From assembly GCF_008728855.1 (NCBI RefSeq), contig NZ_CP042906.1, positions 1,116,001 through 1,180,000 on the forward strand: DNA of 64,000 nt. Reading direction: 5' to 3'. The notes under the pieces are model-generated. The model did no database searches and was not told where the DNA came from. It worked only from the letters and a program-made list of their open reading frames with translations. This document shows positions 17,147-27,455 of the stretch, in pieces; within the stretch, counting starts at the first letter, position 1; the number at the start of each line of letters is the position of its first letter. This DNA comes from Hypericibacter terrae. Lineage in GTDB: Bacteria > Pseudomonadota > Alphaproteobacteria > Dongiales > Dongiaceae. The translations under genes and the position numbers were made by a program.

Positions 17147-18028
17147 ATGAAACTCTCGCCGAAGTTCACGCCCTATCTCTACATCCTGCCGCTCGTCCTC
17201 CTGCTGGGGTTCGTCTTCGGCTATCCGCTGGTCCGTATCTTCGAGTTCAGCTTCAAGAAGGTCCGCGGCATCGACGGTCCCTGGGTCGGCTGGGAGAACT
17301 ACCGGCTGATCCTGCATCAGGATCTGTTCTGGGAATCGGCACTCCATAATCTGTTCCTGCTGATCGCCGTCCCGGTCATGGTCGCCTGGGCGCTGCTGAT
17401 CTCGATCGTGCTCTATGAGCGGATCCGCGGCTGGAAGCTCTACCGGGTCGTCCTGTTCCTGCCTTACATCCTGGCGATCCCCATCATCGCCGTGGTGATG
17501 AAGAAGATGTTCCAGTTCAGCGGGCCGGTGAACGAGGCGCTGCGCTGGCTGAGCCTCGACTTCATGGCGCTCGACTGGATCGGCTCGTCGGACGTCGCGC
17601 TCTGGACCGTCATGATCTTCATCATCTGGCGGGAATCGGCGCTCGGCATCATCCTGTTCCTGGCGCGGCTCTTGAGCCTCGACGAATCGCTGATCGAGGC
17701 GGCGAAGCTGGAAGGGGCCAACTGGTGGCAGCGGGCGCGCTATGTGCTGATCCCGCAGATGAAGACGGTGATCGAGTTCTATGTGGTCATCAGCGTGATC
17801 ACGATGCTCTCCTCCGTCTTTTCCTATGTCTACATCATGGGCGGCGGACGCGGCGGTCCCGGCACCTCCACCATGGTGCTGGAGCTCTATATCTTCAGCG
17901 CGCTCATCAAGATCAGCCTCCCCGGCATCGCGTCGGCGGTCTCCGTGCTCCTGTTCCTGGTCTCGCTGCTGCTGATCGTCCCCCTGTTCGCGGTCCGGCG
18001 GCGAGCCAATGAAGAGGAGGTGGGATGA
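17147..18028 (+). CDS. Sugar ABC transporter permease (MalF/UgpA type)
   Basis: A 293-residue integral membrane protein with six predicted segments. The EAA loop is 'EAAKLEGANWWQRARYVLIPQMK' near residue 185, the contact site for the ATPase. The start is ATG 17147. It lies 106 bp after the binding-protein gene. Together with the permease at 18225 it forms the heterodimeric channel of the CUT1 importer. A 138-bp palindromic repeat separates it from the second permease. Confidence 0.92.
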   Translation: MKLSPKFTPYLYILPLVLLLGFVFGYPLVRIFEFSFKKVRGIDGPWVGWENYRLILHQDLFWESALHNLFLLIAVPVMVAWALLISIVLYERIRGWKLYRVVLFLPYILAIPIIAVVMKKMFQFSGPVNEALRWLSLDFMALDWIGSSDVALWTVMIFIIWRESALGIILFLARLLSLDESLIEAAKLEGANWWQRARYVLIPQMKTVIEFYVVISVITMLSSVFSYVYIMGGGRGGPGTSTMVLELYIFSALIKISLPGIASAVSVLLFLVSLLLIVPLFAVRRRANEEEVG

Positions 18029-18041
18029 AGATACAATTCAA

Positions 18042-18179
18042 GCCCCCTCCCCTTGCGGGAGGGGGTAGGGGGAGGGGTCTTCGCGCTCGCGAATCGCACC
18101 TTATTCGTTGTTTCGCTCGTGGCAGGCATTCCCCTCCCCGCTCGCTACGCTCGCCGCCCCTCCCGCAAGGGGAGGGGCC
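18042..18179. repeat. Palindromic intergenic repeat inside the ABC operon
   Basis: Two inverted copies of a GC-rich palindrome, one at 18043-18065 with core CCTTGCGGGAGGGGG and one at 18157-18179 with core CCCGCAAGGGGAGGGG, flank about 90 bases. The whole could fold into a long hairpin. It lies between two permease genes of one operon, so it probably resembles mobile REP/RUP-like elements of alphaproteobacteria and may affect transcript stability. Confidence 0.75.
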
Positions 18180-18224
18180 GTGGTTTTCTTTACATGTCCC
18201 ACCGCTCGAAACCGGAGCCAACCG

Positions 18225-19040
18225 GTGAAGCCCGATCGCGCGCTCAAGCACGGGGTCCTGCTGTTCGCGGTCTTCCTGGCCCTGGTGCCGTCGCTCTTCA
18301 TGATCATGACCTCGCTCAAGAGCGACGAGGAATACACCTACAACAAAGCCGGGCTGCCGCAGGCCCTGGTGCTCGACCATTTCGACAATGTGCTGTTCCA
18401 CAGCCCGTTCTTCGCCTGGATGGGGAACAGCATCATCCTCGTCGTCGGCTCGGTCCTGCTGAGCACGGTGGTCTCCTGCCTGGGCGCCTATGCGATCGCG
18501 CGGATGAAGTTCAACGGCAGGGGCCTTTTGTTCTCTGTCAGCACCGCGCTCATGGCCGTGCCGCCGGTGGTGATGATCGTGCCCCTGTTCGTGCTCTATT
18601 CGCAGCTGGGGCTGATCAGTACCTATCAGGGCACCATCATCATCTATGCGGGGCTGATCACGCCTTTCTCGGTCTATCTGCTCACGACCTTCTTCCGCAC
18701 CCTGCCGCGCGAGCTGTTCGAGGCGGCGCGGATGGATGGGGCGGGGGACCTGCTGATCCTCCGGCGGATCGTGATCCCGCTGTCGCTGCCGGCGCTGCTG
18801 ACGCTGGTGGTGGTCAATGCGCTCTATGTCTGGAACGACCTGATCATCGCCATCATCTTCCTGCAGGACGATTCCAAGCGCACGTTGATGGCGGGCATCA
18901 GCGTGTTCCAGGGCCGCTACGACAACCAGATCCCGCTGACGATGGCGGGCATGGTCATCGCCAGCGCGCCGATGATCATTCTCTACATCGCCTTCCAGAA
19001 ATATTTCATCCAGGGGCTGATGGCCGGTTCGGTCAAATGA
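18225..19040 (+). CDS. Sugar ABC transporter permease (MalG/UgpE type)
   Basis: About 271 residues, six membrane segments. The EAA motif is 'EAARMDGAGDLLILRRIVIPLSLPAL'. The start is taken as GTG 18225, preceded by GGAG 8 bases away; the open frame runs upstream through the palindromic repeat, which is clearly not coding. 'VYLLTTFFRTLPRELFEAA' and the C-terminal 'FQKYFIQGLMAGSVK' are the standard MalG-type ending. It completes the permease pair, with the ATPase gene converging on it. Confidence 0.9.
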   Translation: MKPDRALKHGVLLFAVFLALVPSLFMIMTSLKSDEEYTYNKAGLPQALVLDHFDNVLFHSPFFAWMGNSIILVVGSVLLSTVVSCLGAYAIARMKFNGRGLLFSVSTALMAVPPVVMIVPLFVLYSQLGLISTYQGTIIIYAGLITPFSVYLLTTFFRTLPRELFEAARMDGAGDLLILRRIVIPLSLPALLTLVVVNALYVWNDLIIAIIFLQDDSKRTLMAGISVFQGRYDNQIPLTMAGMVIASAPMIILYIAFQKYFIQGLMAGSVK

Positions 19041-19056
19041 CCGGTGCCGGCGTCGA

Positions 19057-20154
<1,098 letters not shown>

Positions 20155-20408
20155 GGCGGTCGGCGGAGCTTTCCAAAATACCGGAACCGGGTGCGTTATT
20201 CTGAACCGCGACCCTAGATGCCGGCAAAATGGACGTCAATAAACGAGGCTCGGCCCCGACGTCAGTCTCGGAGAGTACCAGCGGGGCAACTTGGGTTCGC
20301 TCCCGGGAAACGGTGGGTTGCGAGAGAGGGAGACGAAGGTGACGACGACCGTATGCTGCTGCATTGAGACGGGCAAAGCCAAGATGGCTTGGCTTCGACG
20401 ACAGCGCG

Positions 20409-21554
20409 TCAGCGCTTGTCCGGATAGATCAGCGGCTCTTCGTTGACGTCATAGCCGAAGACCCAGTCAGGATCGGCGCTGTCCTTGAGCCAGACGTTCT
20501 TGCGCGATTCCTCCTGAATGCTGGCCGTACGCGACTTGCGATTGAGCTCGTAGAGCTGGAAGGCGAACTCGAAATCGGTCGGCGAGGCCTTGATGCAGCG
20601 GGTCAGCATCGCGGCGTCCTCGATCGCCATCGCGGCACCCTGGCCCATGAAAGGCAGCATCGGGTGGCAGGCGTCGCCCAGCAGCACGATGCGGCCGCGA
20701 CTCCAGAGCGGGAAGGGCTCGTGGTCATACATGGCCCATTTGGTCGCCTGCGGGCAGAGGCTGGCGATCCGCTGCACCTCGGGATGAAAGCCCGCGAAGG
20801 CGGCGCGCATGCCGTCGAGATCGCCCGGAACGGAGGAGGTCGGATGCGGCCATTCGGCCTGCGGGGAGGCGGTGACGAGGAACATCTCGTCATGTGCGCG
20901 GGTGATGTAATAGACGAGGAAGATCCGGTCCTCGCCCCACCATTTCACGCAATCGGCCATCTTGAAGTCGCGGCCCAGCAGCGCCGCCGGAAAGACCGAG
21001 CGATAAGCGACCTGACCGGAGAATTGCGGCTCATCCGGTCCCAGCAGCACTTCGCGCATGCGCGAGCGCACGCCGTCGGCGCCGATGACGATGTCGGCCT
21101 CTGCCTTGCTGCCGTCCTCGAAGGCCAGCTTCGCCGCCGATCCGATGGGATCGATCTCGACGACGCGCTTGCCCAGCGAGATCGATTCCGGCCTGATGGC
21201 GTCGAACAGCCGGGCATGGAAATCGCCGCGATGCACCATCATGTAGTTCACACCATAGCGCCGCGCCGCGCGTTCGCCGATCTCGAAATCGAGCAGCACG
21301 CGGCCGTCGTCCCATTTCCGGCTGACCCAGCGGTCGGGCGACACGCCGGTTTCGATGACGCGCGTCGCGATGCCGATGCGCTGCAGCACCTTCATCAGGT
21401 TGGGACCCAGATGGATGCCGGCGCCCAGCCGCGTGAAGGTCTGGGCCTGCTCATAGACATGGACGCTGTAACCCTCGGCCTGCAGCAGTGCCGCCGCCGC
21501 GAGCCCACCCAGTCCGCCACCCACGATCGCAATTCTCGGCGCGCTCTTTGCCAT
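20409..21554 (-). CDS. FAD-dependent aromatic hydroxylase, NicC (6-hydroxynicotinate 3-monooxygenase)-like
   Basis: A 381-residue class A flavin monooxygenase. The FAD motif IVGGGLGGLAAA is at the N-terminus, the DG motif is GADGVRSRMR, and the GD motif is VLLGDACHPMLPFMGQG. Segments 'FTRLGAGIHLGPNLMKVL', 'DCVKWWGEDRI', 'YDHEPFPLWSRGR' and the C-terminal 'DPDWVFGYDVNEEPL' strongly recall NicC, which hydroxylates and decarboxylates 6-hydroxynicotinate to 2,5-dihydroxypyridine. From memory, NicC reads EDRH where this reads EDRI, so the substrate may differ. It follows the Liv/SDR operon after a 271-bp gap and probably uses its own promoter. Confidence 0.8.
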   Translation of the reverse strand: MAKSAPRIAIVGGGLGGLAAAALLQAEGYSVHVYEQAQTFTRLGAGIHLGPNLMKVLQRIGIATRVIETGVSPDRWVSRKWDDGRVLLDFEIGERAARRYGVNYMMVHRGDFHARLFDAIRPESISLGKRVVEIDPIGSAAKLAFEDGSKAEADIVIGADGVRSRMREVLLGPDEPQFSGQVAYRSVFPAALLGRDFKMADCVKWWGEDRIFLVYYITRAHDEMFLVTASPQAEWPHPTSSVPGDLDGMRAAFAGFHPEVQRIASLCPQATKWAMYDHEPFPLWSRGRIVLLGDACHPMLPFMGQGAAMAIEDAAMLTRCIKASPTDFEFAFQLYELNRKSRTASIQEESRKNVWLKDSADPDWVFGYDVNEEPLIYPDKR

Positions 21555-21825
21555 TCCTATTCTCTCCCGTCAGGCCGGGGGGCCGGGACCCGTTACGGAA
21601 TGCGCCTGTCATCCGCCGCGGTGCCGGAGTTCCCGCCTCGATCACGAATTCAAGACGCGGCAATCACATTGCACGAGCGGCATGCTACTTCACGGGCTCG
21701 CGCGCAAAGTATGGCGTCTGCTTATCTTTGCTTCAGGGCCGGGTGGCGTTTTTGCCGACGCGGATGGCCATGACGAATGCGCGCGGGCGAATGCGAACGC
21801 GCCGCACCGCCGAGAGTTGCGATGC

Positions 21826-22581
21826 TCAGAGATGGGAGCCGCCGTCGACGACGATCCTGATTCCGGTCGCGGCCTTGAGGTGCGTCACGCAGGCGAGGAC
21901 GGCCCGGGCGACATCATCGGGCTCGATCACGCGCTGCAGCGGCGAGGCCCGGGCCTGACGCTGCAGAGCCTCGCGATCGCGTCCGGGCACGAAATCCGTT
22001 TCGACGCTTCCGGGCGAGACGCCGACGACGCGGATCGCGGGCGCCAGGGCTCGGGCCAGCGATCGGGTCAGCGTATCGAGCCCCGCCTTGGCGGCGGCAT
22101 AGGCGATATTGCTGCCGCGGCCGGTGAAGGCCGAGGTCGAGGAGATATTCACGACGACGGCATCGCCCGTCGCCTGCAGCAGCGGCTTGAGCGCGCGGAT
22201 CGTCGCCAGGGGCCCGCGCAGGTTGACGGCGAAGACCCTGTCGATCGTGGCGTCGTCCAGCGCGTCGAGATCATCATGAGGGATGGCGCGCGTCATGCCG
22301 GCCGCATTGACCAGGATATCGAGACGCCCATAGGCATCCGCGATCTCGTCCGCGAGGCGACGGATGCTGGCGCTGTCGTCGATCGCCACGAGCATCGCGC
22401 GATGGCCGGTGCCGGGCAGTTCGCTCAGCAGCGCGGTCGCGGCCGTCCTTCCCTGATGATAGCCGATGACGATCCTGGCGCCGGCCCGCGCCAGCTGGCG
22501 GGCCGTCGCGGCGCCGATGCCGCCGCTGCCGCCGACCACCAGCGCCACCCGGCCTGTAAGATCGTCGCAAGGCTGCGCCAT
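21826..22581 (-). CDS. SDR family oxidoreductase
   Basis: A 251-residue SDR: GGSGGIG nucleotide motif near residue 17, LVNAAGM, catalytic Ser in ISSTSA, YAAAKAG motif and C-terminal VDGGSHL. It starts 8 bp after the livF stop and so is co-transcribed with the ABC importer. Its role in the presumed N-heteroaromatic pathway is unclear, perhaps a side-chain alcohol or dihydrodiol oxidation. Confidence 0.88.
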   Translation of the reverse strand: MAQPCDDLTGRVALVVGGSGGIGAATARQLARAGARIVIGYHQGRTAATALLSELPGTGHRAMLVAIDDSASIRRLADEIADAYGRLDILVNAAGMTRAIPHDDLDALDDATIDRVFAVNLRGPLATIRALKPLLQATGDAVVVNISSTSAFTGRGSNIAYAAAKAGLDTLTRSLARALAPAIRVVGVSPGSVETDFVPGRDREALQRQARASPLQRVIEPDDVARAVLACVTHLKAATGIRIVVDGGSHL

Positions 22582-22589
22582 GACTCCGC

Positions 22590-23303
22590 TCAGGCGCCCA
22601 GATAGGCGCGGCGGATGCCTTCGTCACGCGACAGCGTGTCGGGCACGCCCGAGGCGACCACCTTGCCGCGCTCCAGGATATAGGCGTAGCTCGCGATACG
22701 CAGCGCCATGGTGGCGTTCTGTTCGACCAGCAGGATGCCGAGCCCGTCCTTCTTGAGGGCGACGAGATACTCGAATATCCGCTGCACCACCAGCGGCGCC
22801 AGCCCCATCGACGGCTCGTCGAGCAGCAGAATCTTGGGGTTGCTCATGAGGGCGCGGGCGATCGCCAGCATTTCCTGCTCGCCGCCGGAGAGCAGCCCGC
22901 CCGGCGATTTGAGCTTCTGCTTCAGCACCGGGAACAGCGTCACCATCTTGTCCTGGAGCTCGGCCACCAGCCTGCGGCTGCGGATGGTGTAGGCCCCCAT
23001 GGCCAGATTCTCCTGCACCGTCAGGCCCGGCAGGATGCGGCGCCCTTCTGGCACCTGGGCCAGGCCGGCCTGGACGATCTCGGCGGGGCTGCCGCGGTCG
23101 ATGCGCCTTCCGTCGAGCTCGATCTTCCCGGACCAGAGCCGCAGCACGCCCGAAACCGCTGCGAGCGTCGTGGTCTTGCCGGCGCCGTTCGGGCCCATCA
23201 GGGCCACAATGCTGCCGCTCTCGACCGACAGCGACACCTTGTCGATGGCGGGCTGGGGGGCGTGGTAGCCGGACGAGATCTTAGTGAGCGTCAATACTGA
23301 CAT
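22590..23303 (-). CDS. livF: Branched-chain-type ABC transporter ATPase LivF
   Basis: A 237-residue ATPase: Walker A GPNGAGKTT, signature LSGGEQEMLAIARAL, Walker B ILLLDEPSMGLAPLVV and the LivF-typical 'LVEQNATMALRIASYAYILERGKVV'. The start overlaps the livG end by 23 bases. Membrane-peripheral subunit of the HAAT importer encoded at 22590-27239. HAAT systems often carry aromatic acids as well as amino acids, and the surrounding catabolic genes favour an aromatic ligand here. Confidence 0.92.
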   Translation of the reverse strand: MSVLTLTKISSGYHAPQPAIDKVSLSVESGSIVALMGPNGAGKTTTLAAVSGVLRLWSGKIELDGRRIDRGSPAEIVQAGLAQVPEGRRILPGLTVQENLAMGAYTIRSRRLVAELQDKMVTLFPVLKQKLKSPGGLLSGGEQEMLAIARALMSNPKILLLDEPSMGLAPLVVQRIFEYLVALKKDGLGILLVEQNATMALRIASYAYILERGKVVASGVPDTLSRDEGIRRAYLGA

Positions 23304-24060
23304 GATCGGGTCCGAGATAAGCCTCGATGACGGCAGGGTTCTTCTGCACCTTGTCGGGTGTGTCGGCGGCGATGGTCTGGCCGAAATTGAGGACCGTGAT
23401 GCGGTCGCAGAGGCCCATCACGAATTTCAGATGATGCTCGACCACCACGACGGTCGAGCCGCGGGCGCGGAACTCGCGGACGATGGCGGCAAGCTGCGCG
23501 ACCTCGTTGGGGTTGAGGCCGGCCGCCGGCTCGTCCAGCAGGAGCAGGCTCGGCGTCGCCACCATGGCCCGGGCCAGGTCGAGCATACGTTGGCCGCCGA
23601 AGGACAGCGTGCCGGCCGGCACGGCCGTGGAGCCCTCGAGCCCGGCCCATTTCAGCGCCGCGAGGGCGCGTTGCTGGTTCTCGAGCTCCGCGGCCTGGCC
23701 CAGGAAGGGGATGCAGGAGCGGAAGAAGGACTGGGAATCGCGCAGATGCAGCCCCACCAGCACATTCTCCATCACGCTCAACTCGGAGAAGACGGCGATG
23801 CCCTGGAAGGTGCGCCCGAGTCCCATGGCGGCGCGGCGATGGACCGGCAGTCTCTCGATGCGGGCATCGGCGAAGGCGATGCTGCCGGCCCGCGCGCGGG
23901 CGAAGCCGCAGACGACATTGAGCATCGTGGTCTTGCCCGATCCGTTCGGGCCGATCAGCCCGTGGATCTCGCCCTTCTCGACCCGCAGCGAAGCGCCGTT
24001 CAGTGCCTTGAAGCTGCCATAGGTGACGGACAGGTCCTGAACCTCGAGGAGCAAGGTCAT
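23281..24060 (-). CDS. livG: Branched-chain-type ABC transporter ATPase LivG
   Basis: A 259-residue ATPase: Walker A GPNGSGKTT, 'GLGRTFQGIAVFSELSVMENV' as in LivG, signature LSFGGQRMLDLARAM (the usual SGGQ is SFGGQ), Walker B LLLLDEPAAGLNPNE and the switch 'VVEHHLKFVMGLCDRI'. Partner of LivF in the same importer. It begins 4 bp after the livM stop. Confidence 0.92.
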   Translation of the reverse strand: MTLLLEVQDLSVTYGSFKALNGASLRVEKGEIHGLIGPNGSGKTTMLNVVCGFARARAGSIAFADARIERLPVHRRAAMGLGRTFQGIAVFSELSVMENVLVGLHLRDSQSFFRSCIPFLGQAAELENQQRALAALKWAGLEGSTAVPAGTLSFGGQRMLDLARAMVATPSLLLLDEPAAGLNPNEVAQLAAIVREFRARGSTVVVVEHHLKFVMGLCDRITVLNFGQTIAADTPDKVQKNPAVIEAYLGPDHVSIDAH

Positions 24061-24064
24061 GCCC

Positions 24065-25063
24065 TCACAACCGGGCTCCGCCGGCGGGCCGGCGGGTCAG
24101 GGTGCGGACGCGCTTGATGCGCTCCACGATTGATTCGGCCACGCCCGCCATGCCGCGCGGGGCCACGACCATCACCACCATGATCAGGATCCCGTAGAAC
24201 AGCAGCCAGGAGGAGGCGGCCTGCTGGAAGGCCTCGGCGATCGCGGTCAGGATCACCAGGCTGACGCAGGCCGCGATGTTCGATCCGAGGCCGCCCACCA
24301 CGACGGTCAAGGTCAGCAGCAGGGTCAGGCTCAGGCTGAAATCCTCCGGTCCCAGGAAGCCGATGAGATGGGCGAACAGGCTGCCCGAGGCGCCAAAATA
24401 GACGCCGGCGAAGACCATCGCCCAGACCCTGTAGCGGTTCACGTTGATCCCGCTCATGCGCGCGGCCGGCGTATGCAGCCGGGCCGCGATCATGGCGCGC
24501 CCCGGCTTCGAGTCCCTCAGCCGCTCGGCGAAATAGAGCGCTGCCACGAAGACCGGCGCCGTCAGCCAGTAATAGCTGCGGTCGTTGGCGAGCCGCCATG
24601 GGCCGATCTCGACCTTCGGCACATTAAATAGGCCCGAGGCGCCGCCGGTCAGCCAGTTCTCGTTGACGATGACCAGGAAGATCGCGACATGGATGCCGAG
24701 CGTGATGACGAGGAGATAGTTGGTCTCGACGCGATTGCCGAGCAGCCCGACAAAACCGCTGACGATGCCGCAGAAGACGCAAGCCGCCAGGAAGGCGACC
24801 GGGAAGGGCATGCCCAGTTTCAGCATCAGCAGGGCCGAGGTGTAGGCGCCCAAGGCCATGAGGGCGGCATGCGCGATCGACACCAGGCCGGCGAATCCGA
24901 GCACCACATTGACGCCCAGCGCCGCCACCGCCTGGATCAGCATGGTGTTGACGATGCGGATCAGATACTGGCTCGAGAAGACGGGCTCGATCAGCAGCAA
25001 GGCCGCGAGCAGGGCGGGATAACGGGCGAGCGAGAAGGTGGAGGCGTAGAGACGCTGAATCAC
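24065..25063 (-). CDS. livM: Branched-chain-type ABC permease LivM
   Basis: About 332 residues with eight or more hydrophobic segments and the family block 'VLGFAGLVSIAHAALMALGAYTSALL'. The frame is open into livH, but no ATG lies between the livH stop and the first helix. The most likely start is the GTG at 25063 (VIQRLYAST...), with only a weak ribosome site. Forms the translocation pore with LivH. Confidence 0.85.
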   Translation of the reverse strand: MIQRLYASTFSLARYPALLAALLLIEPVFSSQYLIRIVNTMLIQAVAALGVNVVLGFAGLVSIAHAALMALGAYTSALLMLKLGMPFPVAFLAACVFCGIVSGFVGLLGNRVETNYLLVITLGIHVAIFLVIVNENWLTGGASGLFNVPKVEIGPWRLANDRSYYWLTAPVFVAALYFAERLRDSKPGRAMIAARLHTPAARMSGINVNRYRVWAMVFAGVYFGASGSLFAHLIGFLGPEDFSLSLTLLLTLTVVVGGLGSNIAACVSLVILTAIAEAFQQAASSWLLFYGILIMVVMVVAPRGMAGVAESIVERIKRVRTLTRRPAGGARL

Positions 25064-25127
25064 CGGGGGAATCCGTTGCCGAATGAGGGCCGCCGGGCGG
25101 CCGAGACAAGGCAGGCGCGGCGCGCGG

Positions 25128-26015
25128 TCATACCAGGCGGCCCTGCACGGTTTCTTCGCCGAAGAGGCCGCGGGCGCGTACCAGCAGCACCACGACGAAC
25201 ACGACATAGGTCGCGACCGGGCTGTAGCGCGGATCGATGACCAGCACCGACACTGCCTGGACGATGCCGAGGATGAAGCCGCCGATGAGCGCGCCCGGCA
25301 TGCTACCCAGCCCGCCGAGGAGGGCGGCGATATAGCCGGGAACGCCGAGCTGCAGGCCCATGGTCGGCTGCAGATAGGTGATGGGCGCGATCAGGATTCC
25401 GGCGAAGGCGCCGACCACGCCGCTGAGGAAGAAGGCGCCGCTGAACATCCGCCCGACCCTGATGCCGAGGAGATTGGCGACGCGGCTGTCTTGGGCGCAG
25501 GCGCGCATGGCCGTCCCATATTTGGTCTTGGCCAGGAAGACGAACAGCACGCCGGTCAACAGGATCGCGATCGAGAAGATCCAGATCTTGTCGGGGACCA
25601 CGCGCAGTCCCAACACCTTGATGGCCTGGTCGCCGAAGGGGTTCGGCATGACGCGGACGAAGGGTCCCCATATCTGCTGGATGCCGCTCTGGATCGCGAA
25701 GCTGAGGCCGATCGTGGTGATGAAGGTATAGAGCTCGCCCAGGCGATAGAGCGGGCGGATCGCGACGAATTCGATGGCGGCGGCGAAAGTCCCGACCGCG
25801 AGGCAGCCGATCACGAGCGCCAGCCAATAATGACCGGGGAGGGCGGCCAGCACGCTCAAGGCCACATAGGCGCCGAGCGCGCCGAAATCGCCCTGCGCGA
25901 AATTGAAGACGCGGGTGGTGCGATAGACGATGCCGAAACTGATGGCGACGAGCGCGTAGAGGCCGCCCGCCGCCAGGCCGCTGAGTATCGTCTGAACCAG
26001 AATGGTCGAATTCAT
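25128..26015 (-). CDS. livH: Branched-chain-type ABC permease LivH
   Basis: A 295-residue membrane permease starting 'MNSTILVQTILSGLAAGGLYALVAISFGIVY', with 'VFNFAQGDFGALGAYVAL' and 'RACAQDSRVANLLGI' as in LivH. Second pore subunit of the importer. It lies 81 bp downstream of the binding-protein gene. Confidence 0.92.
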   Translation of the reverse strand: MNSTILVQTILSGLAAGGLYALVAISFGIVYRTTRVFNFAQGDFGALGAYVALSVLAALPGHYWLALVIGCLAVGTFAAAIEFVAIRPLYRLGELYTFITTIGLSFAIQSGIQQIWGPFVRVMPNPFGDQAIKVLGLRVVPDKIWIFSIAILLTGVLFVFLAKTKYGTAMRACAQDSRVANLLGIRVGRMFSGAFFLSGVVGAFAGILIAPITYLQPTMGLQLGVPGYIAALLGGLGSMPGALIGGFILGIVQAVSVLVIDPRYSPVATYVVFVVVLLVRARGLFGEETVQGRLV

Positions 26016-26096
26016 ATCATCCTCTCGAGACCGGTGGCGGCCATGGCCGCCACCGGTCGTCGACGAGCATAGCTCCGACGTCGCAGAGAGGTGAAA

Positions 26097-27239
26097 TCAC
26101 TCGGCCTTGATCGATTCGCGCTTGACCGTCACCACCTTGCCATCCTGCACCGTCTGCAGGATGGCGAAGCTGTCTGCGGGCTCGCCATTGACGGTCCAGG
26201 CGGCGGTGCCGGCCGGCGTCTTCAGATGAAGCTTCTTCAGCTCGTCGCGCAGCGCCTCGCCCTTCACGTCCGGCCCCTGGCGGGTCCAGATGTCGGCGAG
26301 TGCATACATGGCGATCGCGGCGCTCACCTGCACCACGCTGGGCGTCTTCCCGTAGGCCGCCTGATAGGCCTTGGTGAACTCGGCCGTCGCCGGATCGTCC
26401 GTCGAGTAGGCTGCCGAGTAAACGACACCGTTGGCGCTGGCGCCGCCGATGTCGAGGAACTCGGGCTCGGCCGCGGCCGTGCCGCAGAAGATCGGGATTT
26501 CGAGCCCGAGCTGCTGCGCCTGCTTCACGAACAGGCCCTGCAGGTTCTCGTAGCTCAGCACCACAACGGCATCGGCACCGGAGGACTGGATCTTGCCGAT
26601 CTGCCCCGAGAAGTCGGTCACCGAGAAGTCGTAGGAGAGGGTCACGACCGGATCGGCCATGCCGAACTCCTTGAGCGCGGCGAGGAAGGCATCCTTCTCG
26701 CCGACGCCGAAGCCCGTCGTGTCATAGGCGAGGGCGATCTTGCTCTTGCCCTGCGCCTTGATATAGGCGGCGAGCGCGCGGATCAGCGGGCCGTCGCCGG
26801 GGGTGGCGCGGAAGAAATAATCGTCGCCCTGGGCGCTCAGGGTCGGCAGATAGGCCGGGGTGAAATGTGGGATCTTCGCTTCCTTCAGGATCGGCTGGAC
26901 GGCGGCCATGTCTCCGCTGCAGCTCGGGCCGACCACGGCGACGGCGCGGTCGATGATCCGGTTGGCGGCCTCGACCGCGTTACTCGGCGTGCATTGATCG
27001 TCGAGCTGGACGAACTCGATCTTCCTGCCGCCGAACGTGTCGCCCTTTTCCTTGAGGACGAGGTTGAGCGCGTTCATCGTGTTCTGGCCATAGGCGGCGA
27101 TGGCGCCGGTGAAGGGCTGGATCACGCCGATCACGATCGTGTCGGCGGCTTGAGCCGGCCCGGCCAGCGGCAGTGCGGCAGTGAGCGCGAGTGCGGCGAC
27201 CGCACCGGCGCCGGCGAGATGCTTCAGACCACCCAGCAT
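26097..27239 (-). CDS. Liv-type ABC transporter substrate-binding protein
   Basis: About 380 residues. ATG 27239 follows GGGGGA at 5 bases; an upstream GTG at 27275 is less likely. The signal peptide (MLGGLKHLAGAG... ending at PAQAAD) is followed by 'TIVIGVIQPFTGAIAAYGQNTMNALNL', the standard LivJ/AmiC-type opening, and 'AVVGPSCSGDMAAVQPI', which forms the ligand-site floor. Periplasmic receptor of the importer. Adjacent molybdenum-hydroxylase and monooxygenase genes suggest an aromatic acid ligand. Confidence 0.9.
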   Translation of the reverse strand: MLGGLKHLAGAGAVAALALTAALPLAGPAQAADTIVIGVIQPFTGAIAAYGQNTMNALNLVLKEKGDTFGGRKIEFVQLDDQCTPSNAVEAANRIIDRAVAVVGPSCSGDMAAVQPILKEAKIPHFTPAYLPTLSAQGDDYFFRATPGDGPLIRALAAYIKAQGKSKIALAYDTTGFGVGEKDAFLAALKEFGMADPVVTLSYDFSVTDFSGQIGKIQSSGADAVVVLSYENLQGLFVKQAQQLGLEIPIFCGTAAAEPEFLDIGGASANGVVYSAAYSTDDPATAEFTKAYQAAYGKTPSVVQVSAAIAMYALADIWTRQGPDVKGEALRDELKKLHLKTPAGTAAWTVNGEPADSFAILQTVQDGKVVTVKRESIKAE

Positions 27240-27455
27240 GTTGATCCCCCGTGTTTTTCTCTTTTGAACGTTCACGCGTTTTCTCCTGTGTCCGCGGGCA
27301 CAGCCGAACGGACCTTCTTGGTTTGATCGCCATTCAGGATGTCTCGGCCCTGCGCGATATACGGTTCGAAAATGCGGATTTGGACTTCACGCCGCCATGA
27401 ACCGACAGGATCAAAGTCTGCCCGGGTGGTCAGCGTCGGCCCTTGTCCTAAGCCC

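Noticed and set aside
18108-18224. N-terminal extension of the second sugar permease
   Set aside because: It reads through the palindromic repeat; GTG 18225 has a GGAG site and gives the normal MalG-type length.
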